Both the position numbers and the translations under genes were made by a program. From Micromonospora pallida (GTDB lineage Bacteria; Actinomycetota; Actinomycetes; Mycobacteriales; Micromonosporaceae), in the NCBI RefSeq assembly GCF_900090325.1, contig NZ_FMHW01000002.1, positions 3,162,001-3,226,000 on the forward strand: 64,000 bases of DNA. The letters are read 5' to 3'. Each line of letters opens with the position of its first letter. Positions within the stretch are counted from its first letter, which is position 1. This document shows positions 38,227 to 50,089 of this stretch, in pieces. The notes below the pieces were generated by a model. The model was not told where the DNA came from and made no database searches. It worked only from the letters and a program-made list of their open reading frames with translations.

Positions 38227-38246
38227 GATTTCCTCTATAGGAAATC
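38227..38246. promoter_or_regulatory. Inverted repeat in the LysR/dehydratase divergent promoter
   Basis: GATTTCC (38227-38233) and GGAAATC (38240-38246) are perfect arms around TCTATA, giving the T-N11-A form of LysR boxes. The repeat lies 31 bp before the LysR gene and 104 bp upstream of the divergent dehydratase start, and is AT-rich against its surroundings. The LysR protein is the natural binder. Confidence 0.7.
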
Positions 38247-38277
38247 CTGATGACACAACCGCACCGGAGGGCCACAG

Positions 38278-39213
38278 GTGGAGACTCGCTGGCTGGAGAC
38301 CTTCGTCGCCGTGGCGGACCGGCGCGGTTTCGCCGCGGCCGCCGCCGAGCTGGGCGTGTCCCAGCCCACCGTGAGCGCCCAGATCGCCGCCCTGGAGAAG
38401 GAGTTCGGGGTGGCGCTCTTCGACCGCGACCGTCGCCCCATCGGCCTCACCGACCGGGGTCGCGCGCTGCTGGTCCACGCCCACGCGATCCTCGGCGAGA
38501 TCGAGTCGGCACGAGGCAACGTCAGCGAGTCGATCGGGCGCCGGCGGGGCGACGTACGCCTGGGCACGTACCCGAGCGCGACGGCCGGCTACATCCCCGA
38601 GCTGTTGAAGGCCTTCCGGGCGGTGTATCCGCTGATCCGGGTCCGGCTCGTCGAGCTGGGCGGCGCCCACCTGCACGACGCGGCGGCCCGGGGCGATGTC
38701 CAGCTCTTCCTCCGCCAGACGACGCCGCCGCTGTCGGAGACGGTCTTCCGCAGTCACCCGATGTGGCGGGAGAAGTTCAAGGTGTTAACGCCCGCCTACC
38801 ACCCACTGGCCAGATCCGACGAGCCGCTGGCGCCCGCCCAGCTCCTCAAGCATCCGCTCATCATGACCGGCCGGTACGACACGGACAGCCTCCAGACCCA
38901 CCCGCTCTGGTTCTCGCTCCGGCAACCGCCCCCGCTGGCGTACCAGGTGAGCAACCCCCAGTCGCTCGTCGCGCTGGTCAGCGCCGGCCTCGGTGTCGGG
39001 GTCACCACCCAACTGGCCATGGACGTGTCCCGCACCGACAACCTGCACGTCCGCGACATCGATCATCCCGACGCCGTCCGGGACGTCCGGGTGTGGTGGC
39101 CACGGCAACGGCGCCTGCCGCTCCCCGCCCAGACCCTGCTCCAGTTCATGACCGACACCGCCGGCGTCCCCTACAACACCCTCGACACGCGCAAGGAACC
39201 ACGGCCCGTGTGA
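38278..39213 (+). CDS. LysR-family transcriptional regulator of the sugar-acid operon
   Basis: GTG start after GGAGGG; 311 residues. The winged helix is at the N-terminus (ETRWLETFVAVADRRGFAAAA, with recognition part VSQPTVSAQIAALEKEFGVALFDR cut here for length), and the effector domain follows from about residue 90 (GTYPSATAGYIPELLKAFR). Divergent placement from the dehydratase gene with an inverted repeat between them is the classical LysR arrangement, so the effector is likely the substrate or an intermediate of that operon. Codon 170 is a TTA, rare in this genome, so expression may be tied to bldA-type developmental control. Confidence 0.88.
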   Translation: METRWLETFVAVADRRGFAAAAAELGVSQPTVSAQIAALEKEFGVALFDRDRRPIGLTDRGRALLVHAHAILGEIESARGNVSESIGRRRGDVRLGTYPSATAGYIPELLKAFRAVYPLIRVRLVELGGAHLHDAAARGDVQLFLRQTTPPLSETVFRSHPMWREKFKVLTPAYHPLARSDEPLAPAQLLKHPLIMTGRYDTDSLQTHPLWFSLRQPPPLAYQVSNPQSLVALVSAGLGVGVTTQLAMDVSRTDNLHVRDIDHPDAVRDVRVWWPRQRRLPLPAQTLLQFMTDTAGVPYNTLDTRKEPRPV

Positions 39214-39467
39214 GTCGGCCGACTTCCTGCCCTCCACCGCCGCGCCGTCCAAGTCGACGTCAAGCCCACTGCCGGGCGGCATTTCCCGCTCACTGCGCCG
39301 ACCACCATAGTCAGGCCAAAACAGAAACGCCGCGATCAGTGTCGGGCACAACGAGGCGGATTGCCGCCTTGATCGGTCGGGCGTACCCTCCTGTGGCCGA
39401 TGACGCGAGACGTGGCCAGGCACGGGGCAACGCGGCGATCGTCAGCCCGGAAGAAAGGCAACTCAGC

Positions 39468-40085
39468 GTGACCAACGTCGATGCCAATACCTCGCTGCGA
39501 GCCCGCAAGACGCTGCACACCAAGCGCCTCTTGCGGCAGCAGGCACTGCGTCTGTTCCGGGCCCGCGGGTACGAGGCCACGACGGTCGAGGAGATAGCAG
39601 CGGCTGCCAAAGTGTCAGATCGGACTTTCTTCCGCTACTTCACGAACAAGGAAGCGGTCCTCCTCAACGACAACTACGAGCCGGCTCTGCGCGCTGCCCT
39701 GGAACAGTTGCCTACCGACCGGCACCCGCTCGAGACGGTCCTGCTTCTGGTGCGGTCCGCCCTCGGCGTGATCCAGGACGACGACCCGGACGAGCTCTTC
39801 GACCGGGCGCGGCTCACCCTGCTGACACCAGCGCTGCGCAGCGCGCTGATGGACGACGTGATCCGCAACGAGCGGCGTCTAGCGGTCGCGATCTCACGCG
39901 CGACCGGGCTCGCCCCCGACACGTTCTCCGTGCGGTCGGCAGCGGCGGCGTGTGTCGGCGCGATTCGGGTCGCCTACGAGCAGTGGGTGGCCGAGGAGGG
40001 ACGGACTTCGCTCCTCGACCTCATGGAGGAGGCGCTCCGGCCGCTGGCGGACGGGCTCGCGTTCGCCGGGCACCGCGCAGGCTGA
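39468..40085 (+). CDS. TetR-family transcriptional regulator
   Basis: The GTG at 39468 (TNVDANTSLRARKTLHTKRLL) follows AAGAAAGG and gives 205 residues; a much longer upstream frame overlaps the LysR gene out of phase and is not coding. The helix-turn-helix reads LFRARGYEATTVEEIAAAA and KVSDRTFFRYFTNKEAVL. The C-terminal domain (SALGVIQDDDPDELFDRARL, TTPAL-like, NERRLAVAISRATGL) is of the mycofactocin/MftR type. It stands alone between the LysR gene and katG, and its target is not evident. The gap 39214-39467 holds no gene. Confidence 0.82.
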   Translation: MTNVDANTSLRARKTLHTKRLLRQQALRLFRARGYEATTVEEIAAAAKVSDRTFFRYFTNKEAVLLNDNYEPALRAALEQLPTDRHPLETVLLLVRSALGVIQDDDPDELFDRARLTLLTPALRSALMDDVIRNERRLAVAISRATGLAPDTFSVRSAAAACVGAIRVAYEQWVAEEGRTSLLDLMEEALRPLADGLAFAGHRAG

Positions 40086-40106
40086 GCGCGGACGGCACCA
40101 ACGACG

Positions 40107-40149
40107 GACGAGCCCCGGTCGATCGCTGGTGGATCGACCGGGACTCGTC
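40107..40149. terminator. Bidirectional hairpin terminator between tetR and katG
   Basis: Arms GACGAGCCCCGGTCGATC (40107-40124) and GATCGACCGGGACTCGTC (40132-40149) pair over 18 bp with one mismatch and a seven-base loop. It lies between two convergent stops. Confidence 0.85.
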
Positions 40150-40162
40150 GGTTGGGGTCGGA

Positions 40163-42891
<2,729 letters not shown>

Positions 42892-42897
42892 GTGACG

Positions 42898-42927
42898 AAC
42901 ATAGTCCACTCTTCTGGAATGAATCAA
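42898..42927 (-). promoter_or_regulatory. Candidate furA promoter giving a near-leaderless transcript
   Basis: On the minus strand TTGATT (42927-42922) and TATGTT (42903-42898) are separated by 18 bases. The -10 hexamer ends six bases before the furA ATG, so transcription would begin at or beside the start codon. The AT-rich stretch CATTCCAGAAGAGTGG between the hexamers is the natural place for an autoregulatory FurA site. Confidence 0.5.
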
Positions 42928-43050
42928 GTTTTGCCGCGACTCGACCCACGTGTCTTCGGCCGGGCTTCTCCGGGCTGCCCGACGAGCGCATCCGCGACGG
43001 GCACGGCGGCCGGGCCGGGAAGGTTGACCGTGGTGCCGCTGGCCGGTGCC

Positions 43051-43584
43051 TCAGTCCCGGTCCTGGTCGGGGAACTCGCCCTGGCGCATGAGCGTCGCGT
43101 ACTCGGCGAACGGCCCGAGCCCGACACTCCGGCGCCGCTCGTCGAGGCGTTCGGGGTCCTCGATCGGCTGCGGCTGGAGCGGCCCCCTGCCGTCCGGTCC
43201 GCCCCAGAACTGCGTGCCGTACAGCTGAGGCCGGTCTTCGGCCCGGCGGACCCGGTCGGTCAGGTACGCCAGGTGCGACGGTTGCGCCTCGCCGTCTCGC
43301 ACCGCCTGCTCGAGCAGGCTCAGACAACGGCGCTGAAACTCCGGGTCGAGGTCGGCGTGCTGCGCGAGCAACCAGGCGGCGGTCGAGGCGTCGGCACCCA
43401 CCTCACTGCGCCGGGGCCACCCGCATCGGTCAAGGACCGTGCGGAACCACGCCGTGTTGTCGGTGTCGACCTCGCGTACCCGGGCCCAGACGTCACCAGT
43501 CGCCGGACCGGCCACCTCGGACCGCGCCCGCTGGTCGCGGTCCATCCGCTCGATCAACTCGGCTGCGAGCTCGCCATGTCCCAT
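43051..43584 (-). CDS. DUF6624-like hypothetical protein
   Basis: A 177-residue soluble protein. The pattern VDTDNTAWFRTVLDRCGWP, ADASTAAWLLAQHADLDPEF, LAYLTDRVRRAEDRPQLYGTQ, PIEDPERLDERRRSVGL and EYATLM agrees with DUF6624 proteins, whose function is unknown. No catalytic site is known for the family. It is transcribed alone, about 160 bp upstream of the furA start on the same strand. Confidence 0.75.
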   Translation of the reverse strand: MGHGELAAELIERMDRDQRARSEVAGPATGDVWARVREVDTDNTAWFRTVLDRCGWPRRSEVGADASTAAWLLAQHADLDPEFQRRCLSLLEQAVRDGEAQPSHLAYLTDRVRRAEDRPQLYGTQFWGGPDGRGPLQPQPIEDPERLDERRRSVGLGPFAEYATLMRQGEFPDQDRD

Positions 43585-44160
43585 CCGGTCAGGATCCCCC
43601 GCTCACCGCCCTCGGCACCAGCGCAGGCGGCCCCTCTCGCGGATCGCGTCAAACCTGTTCGTCGCCGTGTTCACGACGGTCGTGAGCCCTGAACGCCCAG
43701 CAGATCCGAATCGACAAGTCCACAAGAGACAACGGGGGCCAAGGCCGGTTCGCGATCACGCCAAACACAAAGGCGACAAACCGGATTAACCACAGCCAGG
43801 GCATACCGGTCTGCCGAATAGGCACCCGCCTCAGATGCCGCCCGATTCAACCCAGAAATGGGCGTAACGCCGCCAGGTCAGCAGCCGATCATCGATGCAC
43901 ATGGGCGCTCCGCCCTGCGGACTTGGGCGTTTTGCTCCCAGACAGCCGCCGATGTCCTCTCGGCCTTCGAAGGTTTTACCTGCGTACATATTGATCAGCG
44001 ACCATCCTGATCATAGTGTCAGTCCGGGCCGCTGACGTAGATCCGCAGTGCGCCCGGGCACGGAGGGTTCGCCCTTCCCCGCACACCCGGGGAAGGTCCT
44101 CTTTGCTCTCTCCAGCATGGCTCGATCTACTCAGGATCGTTCTTTTAGGAGAAAGCACGC
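43585..44160. other. Gene-free leader region of the subtilase gene, with an inverted repeat and a hairpin
   Basis: This 576-bp gap has no convincing gene and is less GC-rich than its flanks. TGATCAG (43992-43998) and CTGATCA (44007-44013) form an inverted repeat about 150 bp before the subtilase start and may be an operator. CCTTCCCCG (44073-44081) and CGGGGAAGG (44088-44096) form a nine-pair hairpin with a six-base loop, followed by a pyrimidine stretch (TCCTCTTTGCTCTCTCC). It could be an attenuator, a transcript-stabilising leader, or the end of a short transcript. The subtilase ribosome site is TAGGAG close to its ATG. Confidence 0.55.
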
Positions 44161-47100
44161 ATGTCAAAACCTGTAAACCCACGACACCTCGCGAGATCAC
44201 TGGTCAGTACCGGTGCGGCGCTGGTGCTCACCATCTCGGGGTTGGCCGCGACTGGATCCGGCGCGGCGGCCGCGCCCGGTGAATCGTCCTCAGTAGAGGC
44301 CAAAGTTCGATCGGAGCTTACCAAGCAGTTCGAGGCCAAGGAAGAGTCGGACTTCTGGGTCCGCTTCGGCCCGCGCGCGGACCTGAGCAAGGCCAGCGCG
44401 ATCAAGGACTGGAACGAGCGCGGCACCGCCGTCGCGGCGGCCCTCAAGAAGACGGCCGCGGAGAGCCAGTCGAAGGTCCGCGACAAGCTCGACAAGGCCG
44501 GCGTCAAGTACGAGACCTTCTGGGCGACCAACGCCATCAAGGTGAGCAGCGGGTCGAAGACCATGGCCCAGGACTTCGCCGCGCACGACGAGGTCGAGGG
44601 CCTGTATGCCCCGGTCAGCTACGAGGTACCCAAGGTTACCGAGGGCACCGACCAGATGGCGACCAACGCGGTCGAGTGGGGCATCGCCAACATCAACGCC
44701 GACGACGTCTGGTCCCAGTACGGCGCCAAGGGCGCCGGCATCACGGTCGCCAACATCGACACCGGTGTGCAGTTCAACCACCCGGCGCTGGTGAACTCCT
44801 ACCGGGGCAACAACGGCGACGGCACGTTCGACCACAACTACAACTGGTTCGACGCGGCCGGGAAGTGCGCCACCGCCCCCTGCGACACCAACGGCCACGG
44901 CACGCACACCATGGGCACGATGGCCGGCCACGCCGACGCCAACCAGATCGGCGTCGCGCCTGAGGTCACCTGGATCGCGGCCAACGGCTGCTGCCCCACC
45001 GACGCGGCGCTCGTCTCGTCCGGTGAGTGGATGCTCGAGCCGACCGACCTCAACGGCCAGAACCCGGACGCGAGCAAGCGGCCGAACATCATCAACAACT
45101 CCTGGGGAACCACGGCGCCCTCGAACGCCCCCTTCATGGAGGACATCACGCTGGCCTGGGAGGCGTCGGGCATCTTCGGCACCTGGTCCAACGGGAACAA
45201 CGGTTCCGCGTGCCAGACCAGTGGGTCGCCGGGTAGCCGGATCGCCAACTACTCCGTCGGCGCGTACGACGTGAACAACAACATCGCCAGCTTCTCCAGC
45301 CGGGGTGCCGGGCAGGACGGCGAGATCAAGCCGAACATCGCCGCGCCCGGTGTGAACGTCCGGTCGAGCCTCCCGGGCAGCACTTACGGCAGCTACAACG
45401 GCACCTCGATGGCCGCACCGCACCTGGCCGGCACGATCGCGCTGCTCTGGTCGGCGGCGCCGGCGCTGGTCGGCGAGGTCACGGCTACCCGTGCGCTGCT
45501 CGACGGATCGGCAGTCGACACGCCGGCCAGCCAGTGCGGCGGCACCGACGACGACAACAACGTGTTCGGTGAGGGTCGGCTGGACGCGCTCGCGCTGTTC
45601 AACACCGCCCCGATCGGCGACACCGGCACCCTCGCCGGCAAGGTGACCAACTCGGCCACCGGTCAGCCGATCGGCGGCGCCAGCGTCGCCCTGACCGGTC
45701 CGGCGAACCGCACGCTGACCACCGGCGCCGACGGCACGTACTCCGTGCTGCTGCCGATCGGCGACTACCAGGCCACCGTGACGGCGTTTGGCTACGGCAG
45801 CAAGACCGTCCCGGCGACGATCACCACCGACGCGACCACGACGACCAACGTGGCCCTCACCCCGGTGCCCAGCGTCACGGTCAGCGGCCAGGTCAAGGAC
45901 GGTTCCGGACACGGCTGGCCGCTCTACGCGAAGGTGACCGTGGTCGGCGTCTCCGGCGTCTCCGACTACACCACGCCCGCGAACGGTCAGTACAGCCTCA
46001 CCCTGCCGGCCGATGCGACGTACAAGCTGACGGTGGAGGCCCAGTACCCGGGCTACCAGACCGTGACCAAGGACGTCGTGGTCGGCACGGGCAACACCAC
46101 CGCCAACGTCGACGTGCCGGTGAAGAGCGACTCCTGCTCCCTCGCGCCCGGCTACCGGAACGGCTCGGACGGGGTCTACGAGACCTTCGACGGCACGACG
46201 GCGCCGGCCGGCTGGACGGTGGTCGACCACATCAACAGTGGGTTCACCTGGCAGTTCACCGACCCGGGCGGCCGCGGCAACCTGACCGGTGGTACGGGTA
46301 ACTTCGCCATCATCGACAGCGACGAGCACGGCAGCGGCAAGCAGCAGAACACCTCGCTGATCAGCCCGATCGTCGACCTGACCGACGTCACCGCGCCGAA
46401 GATCCGCTTCAACCAGGACTTCAACCACCTTGGCGGTGAGAACGCCGACGTCGACCTCAGCATCGACGGCGGTGCCACCTGGACGACCGTGCTGCGGCAG
46501 ACGGCGGACGTCCGCGGGCCGAAGGTGACCGAGGTGGCGATCCCGCAGGCCGCCGGCCAGGCGCAGGTCCGGGTCCGGTTCCACTACCACGTCGGCTCGT
46601 ACGACTGGTGGTGGGCGGTGGACAACGTCCTGATCGGTACCCAGGTCCTCTGCCAGCCGGTCGAGGGTGGCCTGGTCGTCGGCCACGTCCAGGACAAGAA
46701 CACCGACGGCTACATCAACGGTGCCACCGTGACCAGCGACGACCGGGCGGCGGAGACGGCCACCACCGTGGCCACGCCGGACGACACCGAGCTCGCGGAC
46801 GGCTTCTACTGGATGTTCTCGTCGCTGACCGGGGCCCACCCGTTCACGGCCAAGGCGGGCAACTACAAGAGCCAGCAGAAGTCGATCGACGTCGAGGCCG
46901 ACTCGGCGACCGCGGCGAACTTCCAGCTCGGCGCCGGCAAGCTGTCGGTGACGCCGACCACGGTGACCGGCACGCTCCAGATGCCCAACGGCAAGGCCAC
47001 CAAGTCCTTCACCGTGACCAACACCGGCGACTCGCCGGTCGAGGTGACGTTCGGTGAGCAGGACGGTGGGTTCGAGCTCCAGCGTGCCGACGGGACGCGG

Positions 47101-48561
47101 ATCAACCAGCAGCAGATCCTCGGCATGGCCGGCGCTGAGCTGGTGCGGTCGACCGCCCCGACGTCCTTCGCGGCCACCGCGAAGACGGGAACCGCGGCGG
47201 CGCCGTCGGTGACCGGCCCGCAGGCCGCGCCGTGGACCGACATCGCCGACTACCCGAGCAACGTCATGGACAACGCGGTGGTCACCCTCGGCGGCAAGGT
47301 GTACTCGATCGGCGGCGGCAACGGATCTGCCTCGTCGACGAAGAACTACGTCTACGACCCGGCCACCCTGGCCTGGACGGCGATCGCCGACCTGCCCGCA
47401 GCGCGTAACGCCATGACGGTGGGCGTCGTCGGTGGCAAGATCATCGCCACCGGCGGCTGGGGAGCCTCCGGCCCGGACGCCGCCACCTGGTCGTACGACC
47501 CGGCGACGAACGCGTGGTCCACGGTGGCCGCCAACCCGGCGCCGCGGGCGGCTGCCGGCGCGGCGGTGGTCGGCGGCAAGCTGCTGGCGATCGGTGGCTG
47601 CACCACCTCCAGCTGCACGCCGATGGCGAAGAACGTCGTCGCCTACGACCCGGCCAGCAACAGCTGGGCGGCGCTGCCGGACTACCCGGTGTCGGTCGCC
47701 TTCGCCTCCTGCGGCGGCATCGACGGCGTGGTGTACTGCACCGGCGGCAACGACGGTTCGAACCCGCAGAAGGTCAGCTACTCCCTGAACCCGAACGGTG
47801 GCAGCTGGACCCCGATCGCCGACGCGCCGGCGACGAGCTGGGCGAGCTCGCACGCGGCGGCCAACGGCAAGCTGATCGTCGTCGGTGGCTCGCAGAACGG
47901 CGCGATCACCAACGCCGGTTTCGCCTACGACCCGGCCGCCAACACCTGGTCGCCGCTGCCGAACGCCAACACCGCCCGGTACCGTGGCGGCGCGGCGTGC
48001 GGGTTCTACAAGGTGGGCGGCTCCTCGGGCAGCTTCACGGCCACCCCGGACAGCGAGGCGCTGCCCGGCTTCGAGAACTGCGCCGCGGCTGCCGCCGACG
48101 TCAGCTGGATGACGATCGACAAGACGGAGGCCACCCTGGCCCCCGGCCAGTCGGTCAAGGTCAACGTCGGGATGACCGCGAACGTCGACCAGCCGGGGAC
48201 CTACTCCGGGTCGGTCGTGATCGGGGAGAACAGCCCCTACACCGTTCCCCCGGTCAGCGTCACCATGGTGGCGCAGCCGCCGAAGACCTGGTCGAAGCTG
48301 ACCGGTACGGTCACCGGCACCAGCTGCCAGGGCGCCACGGCGCCGCTCGCGGGAGCGACCGTGCAGGTGGACTCGGCGGTGTCGTCGTACACCTTCAAGA
48401 CCGACAACGCGGGCAAGTACGCCTACTGGATGGACCGGAAGAACAACCCGCTGACGGTGATCGCCGCGAAGGACGGCTTCAAGCCGCAGACCCGCCAGAG
48501 CCGGCTCGTCGCCAACACGCCGACGGTGGAGGACTTCAACCTCTCCGCCACCGGCTGCTGA
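44161..48561 (+). CDS. Secreted multidomain S8 (subtilisin-like) serine protease with Kelch repeats
   Basis: The ATG at 44161 opens a signal peptide (ending near ATGSGAAAAP); 1466 residues. A propeptide (about 40-165) precedes the S8 catalytic domain with Asp200 (NIDTGVQ), His246 (GHGTHTMG) and Ser416 (GTSMAAPH). It resembles bacillopeptidase F. Two carboxypeptidase-regulatory beta folds (about 490-560 and 575-650) follow, then a MAM-like jelly roll (665-835, ETFDGTTAPAGW, DWWWAVDNVLIG), another regulatory fold, six Kelch-type blades (1021-1285, each ending in a GG strand such as VYSIGGG and LLAIGGC), a BACON-like domain (WMTIDKTEATLAPGQ) and a final regulatory fold. The blades may bind wall or host glycans. 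A strong terminator follows. Confidence 0.92.
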   Translation: MSKPVNPRHLARSLVSTGAALVLTISGLAATGSGAAAAPGESSSVEAKVRSELTKQFEAKEESDFWVRFGPRADLSKASAIKDWNERGTAVAAALKKTAAESQSKVRDKLDKAGVKYETFWATNAIKVSSGSKTMAQDFAAHDEVEGLYAPVSYEVPKVTEGTDQMATNAVEWGIANINADDVWSQYGAKGAGITVANIDTGVQFNHPALVNSYRGNNGDGTFDHNYNWFDAAGKCATAPCDTNGHGTHTMGTMAGHADANQIGVAPEVTWIAANGCCPTDAALVSSGEWMLEPTDLNGQNPDASKRPNIINNSWGTTAPSNAPFMEDITLAWEASGIFGTWSNGNNGSACQTSGSPGSRIANYSVGAYDVNNNIASFSSRGAGQDGEIKPNIAAPGVNVRSSLPGSTYGSYNGTSMAAPHLAGTIALLWSAAPALVGEVTATRALLDGSAVDTPASQCGGTDDDNNVFGEGRLDALALFNTAPIGDTGTLAGKVTNSATGQPIGGASVALTGPANRTLTTGADGTYSVLLPIGDYQATVTAFGYGSKTVPATITTDATTTTNVALTPVPSVTVSGQVKDGSGHGWPLYAKVTVVGVSGVSDYTTPANGQYSLTLPADATYKLTVEAQYPGYQTVTKDVVVGTGNTTANVDVPVKSDSCSLAPGYRNGSDGVYETFDGTTAPAGWTVVDHINSGFTWQFTDPGGRGNLTGGTGNFAIIDSDEHGSGKQQNTSLISPIVDLTDVTAPKIRFNQDFNHLGGENADVDLSIDGGATWTTVLRQTADVRGPKVTEVAIPQAAGQAQVRVRFHYHVGSYDWWWAVDNVLIGTQVLCQPVEGGLVVGHVQDKNTDGYINGATVTSDDRAAETATTVATPDDTELADGFYWMFSSLTGAHPFTAKAGNYKSQQKSIDVEADSATAANFQLGAGKLSVTPTTVTGTLQMPNGKATKSFTVTNTGDSPVEVTFGEQDGGFELQRADGTRINQQQILGMAGAELVRSTAPTSFAATAKTGTAAAPSVTGPQAAPWTDIADYPSNVMDNAVVTLGGKVYSIGGGNGSASSTKNYVYDPATLAWTAIADLPAARNAMTVGVVGGKIIATGGWGASGPDAATWSYDPATNAWSTVAANPAPRAAAGAAVVGGKLLAIGGCTTSSCTPMAKNVVAYDPASNSWAALPDYPVSVAFASCGGIDGVVYCTGGNDGSNPQKVSYSLNPNGGSWTPIADAPATSWASSHAAANGKLIVVGGSQNGAITNAGFAYDPAANTWSPLPNANTARYRGGAACGFYKVGGSSGSFTATPDSEALPGFENCAAAAADVSWMTIDKTEATLAPGQSVKVNVGMTANVDQPGTYSGSVVIGENSPYTVPPVSVTMVAQPPKTWSKLTGTVTGTSCQGATAPLAGATVQVDSAVSSYTFKTDNAGKYAYWMDRKNNPLTVIAAKDGFKPQTRQSRLVANTPTVEDFNLSATGC

Positions 48562-48582
48562 CGCCTAGCGTCGGCTGACGAA

Positions 48583-48620
48583 GTCCGGCCCCGCCTGGTT
48601 CCGACCGGGCGGGGCCGGAC
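48583..48620 (+). terminator. Terminator of the subtilase gene
   Basis: GTCCGGCCCCGCC (48583-48595) and GGCGGGGCCGGAC (48608-48620) are perfect 13-bp arms with a 12-base loop, 21 bp after the subtilase stop. Confidence 0.85.
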
Positions 48621-48730
48621 CCGTTCCGGCCGTCGGGACCGAGCCCGTGAATACCGCACGGCACCCAGCGCATCACCCTCCACCGAACCGCAGGCGATCG
48701 AGTCGCCGCCGGCCGGCGTAGGGTCGCCCG

Positions 48731-49411
48731 GTGACCGTGTACGACATCGCCGCCAGACTGCCCACCATCGACGTGCTACGGGAGCGTTGCAGGGCACTGG
48801 CCGTGTTGGCACGCATCCTCGACGACGGGGTGCCCTACTACGACTACACCCCGACCTGGGGCAAGGACGATGCAGCGCTGATGAGCAACGGCAGCGGTGA
48901 CGAGTGGGCCGTCGTGTTCACCGCAGACGGCGCGTTCATCCGGGTCTTCGACCACGAGTCGACGATGTCGCCCTACGGCGATCCGGACGCCGAGTTATGG
49001 CCAGGCCTGATCGACGGCATCCCGGCGGCGTTGCATCCACAGTTGGCAGAGCCCGCTTTCTGCGATGAGGAGGGGCAGTTCATCGCCACTGCTGTGCTGT
49101 GGCGGCTGGCCGGTGACGACCGCTGGCGCGCCGGCGAAGGCATCGCTTTCCCGCCGCTGCGCGGACCGTACGACGACATCGGGCCGGACGGGTCCGGCAT
49201 GCTCGAGATCCTGCTCGACGACATCGTCGACCGGTTCGTCGCATTCGCCAGCGACTACTACGAGATCGAGGTGGACCGGGCGCTGGTCGAGCACGTCGTC
49301 GCCCAACAGCCGCTCACCGACGCCGTGATCCGGGCCCTGAACCCGCACCTCACCCTCGCCGAGCTGCACGAGGATGTCGCCACCATCGGTTACCCGATCG
49401 CTGCGACGTAG
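48731..49411 (+). CDS. Hypothetical protein
   Basis: GTG start; 226 residues, no signal peptide or membrane helix. The opening (YDIAARLPTIDVLRERCRALA) is helical, and the middle (DEWAVVFTADGAFIRVFDHES, WPGLIDGIPAALHPQLAEPAF) is acidic and resembles the small cytoplasmic proteins often found beside toxin-immunity or SMI1-like loci, but I cannot assign a family. Codon 89 is TTA. No neighbouring toxin gene is visible; damaged sequence follows downstream. Confidence 0.65.
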   Translation: MTVYDIAARLPTIDVLRERCRALAVLARILDDGVPYYDYTPTWGKDDAALMSNGSGDEWAVVFTADGAFIRVFDHESTMSPYGDPDAELWPGLIDGIPAALHPQLAEPAFCDEEGQFIATAVLWRLAGDDRWRAGEGIAFPPLRGPYDDIGPDGSGMLEILLDDIVDRFVAFASDYYEIEVDRALVEHVVAQQPLTDAVIRALNPHLTLAELHEDVATIGYPIAAT

Positions 49412-49489
49412 CGGCACCCTCGGCAGGCCGAGCGCCTGGCTCCCCCGACGAGATGCGTACGGAAGCATCGGCGGAAGAGGGCCGGCTGG

Positions 49490-49890
49490 GTTCAGATTCC
49501 GAAGCCGCCGGTGCCAGTCGTGCCCGTCGTACGCGGGGCGGTGCTGGCGCAGTTCCATGCCGTCCGGGTCGAGTGCGTCGAGCCGTTCCCACTGCTCGGT
49601 GCAGTAGAGGAACAGTGGCACCCGCTCCGGCGCGGCGGGCAGGTGGCCGGCGTCGACGGCGGCCGGGCCGCCGCCCGAGCGAGGGCGGCGACGAACCAGG
49701 GCGCGCCACCTCGGCCATCGACACCACGTGCTCGTCGCGCGTGGCACAGCAGCCGGGCGACGGGGTGTACGCGACGGTACATGTTCCCGCGACTCAGCCG
49801 TCTGCACAGCACTCGTGCGGCGAGGCGGGCCGGAACGCCGGTGCCCTGGGTGGCCGGGCGCTCGACCCAGCCGGGTCGGTCGTCCACCAT
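49490..49890 (-). pseudogene. Degraded hypothetical gene with several frame breaks
   Basis: Minus-strand protein-like pieces follow one another in different frames: MVDDRPGWVERPATQGTG to VARLLCHA in one frame, DEHVVSMAEVA in a second, PWFVAALARAAAR back in the first, and AAVDAGHLPAAPERVPLFLYC through GMELRQHRPAYDGHDWHRRL in the third. At least three single-base indels (one extra, two missing) would be needed to restore one reading of about 140 residues. I do not know the family. Mixed insertions and deletions favour a true pseudogene, but a poor assembly patch is also possible. Confidence 0.4.
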
Positions 49891-50089
49891 CGTCCCAGTA
49901 TTCCCCGATGCAGTGGACGACGGACGCAGCGAGCGGGCCACTAGTGAACGAGCCTCTTCGTCTGCCCTTCGCCCAAGGGTCGACCTCGGGAGCCGGTGGT
50001 GGACGTTGCGACGGCTGCCGCGGTGCTTCATGATCTGGTTCATGCGTGACGTGAAGGGCGGTTGCCGCCCCGTCCGATGAGCGGGCCAG

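Noticed and set aside
38250..39467. Long frame upstream of and in phase with the TetR gene at 39468
   Set aside because: It overlaps the LysR gene out of frame and has no domain; the GTG at 39468 with its ribosome site begins the TetR fold correctly.
43976..44200. Short minus-strand frame in the subtilase leader
   Set aside because: It overlaps the hairpin and the subtilase start, has no ribosome site and no recognisable sequence.
44290..47853. Antisense open frame of nearly 1190 residues opposite the subtilase gene
   Set aside because: Low-complexity Arg/Gly/Val composition and perfect explanation as a shadow of the well-supported subtilase.
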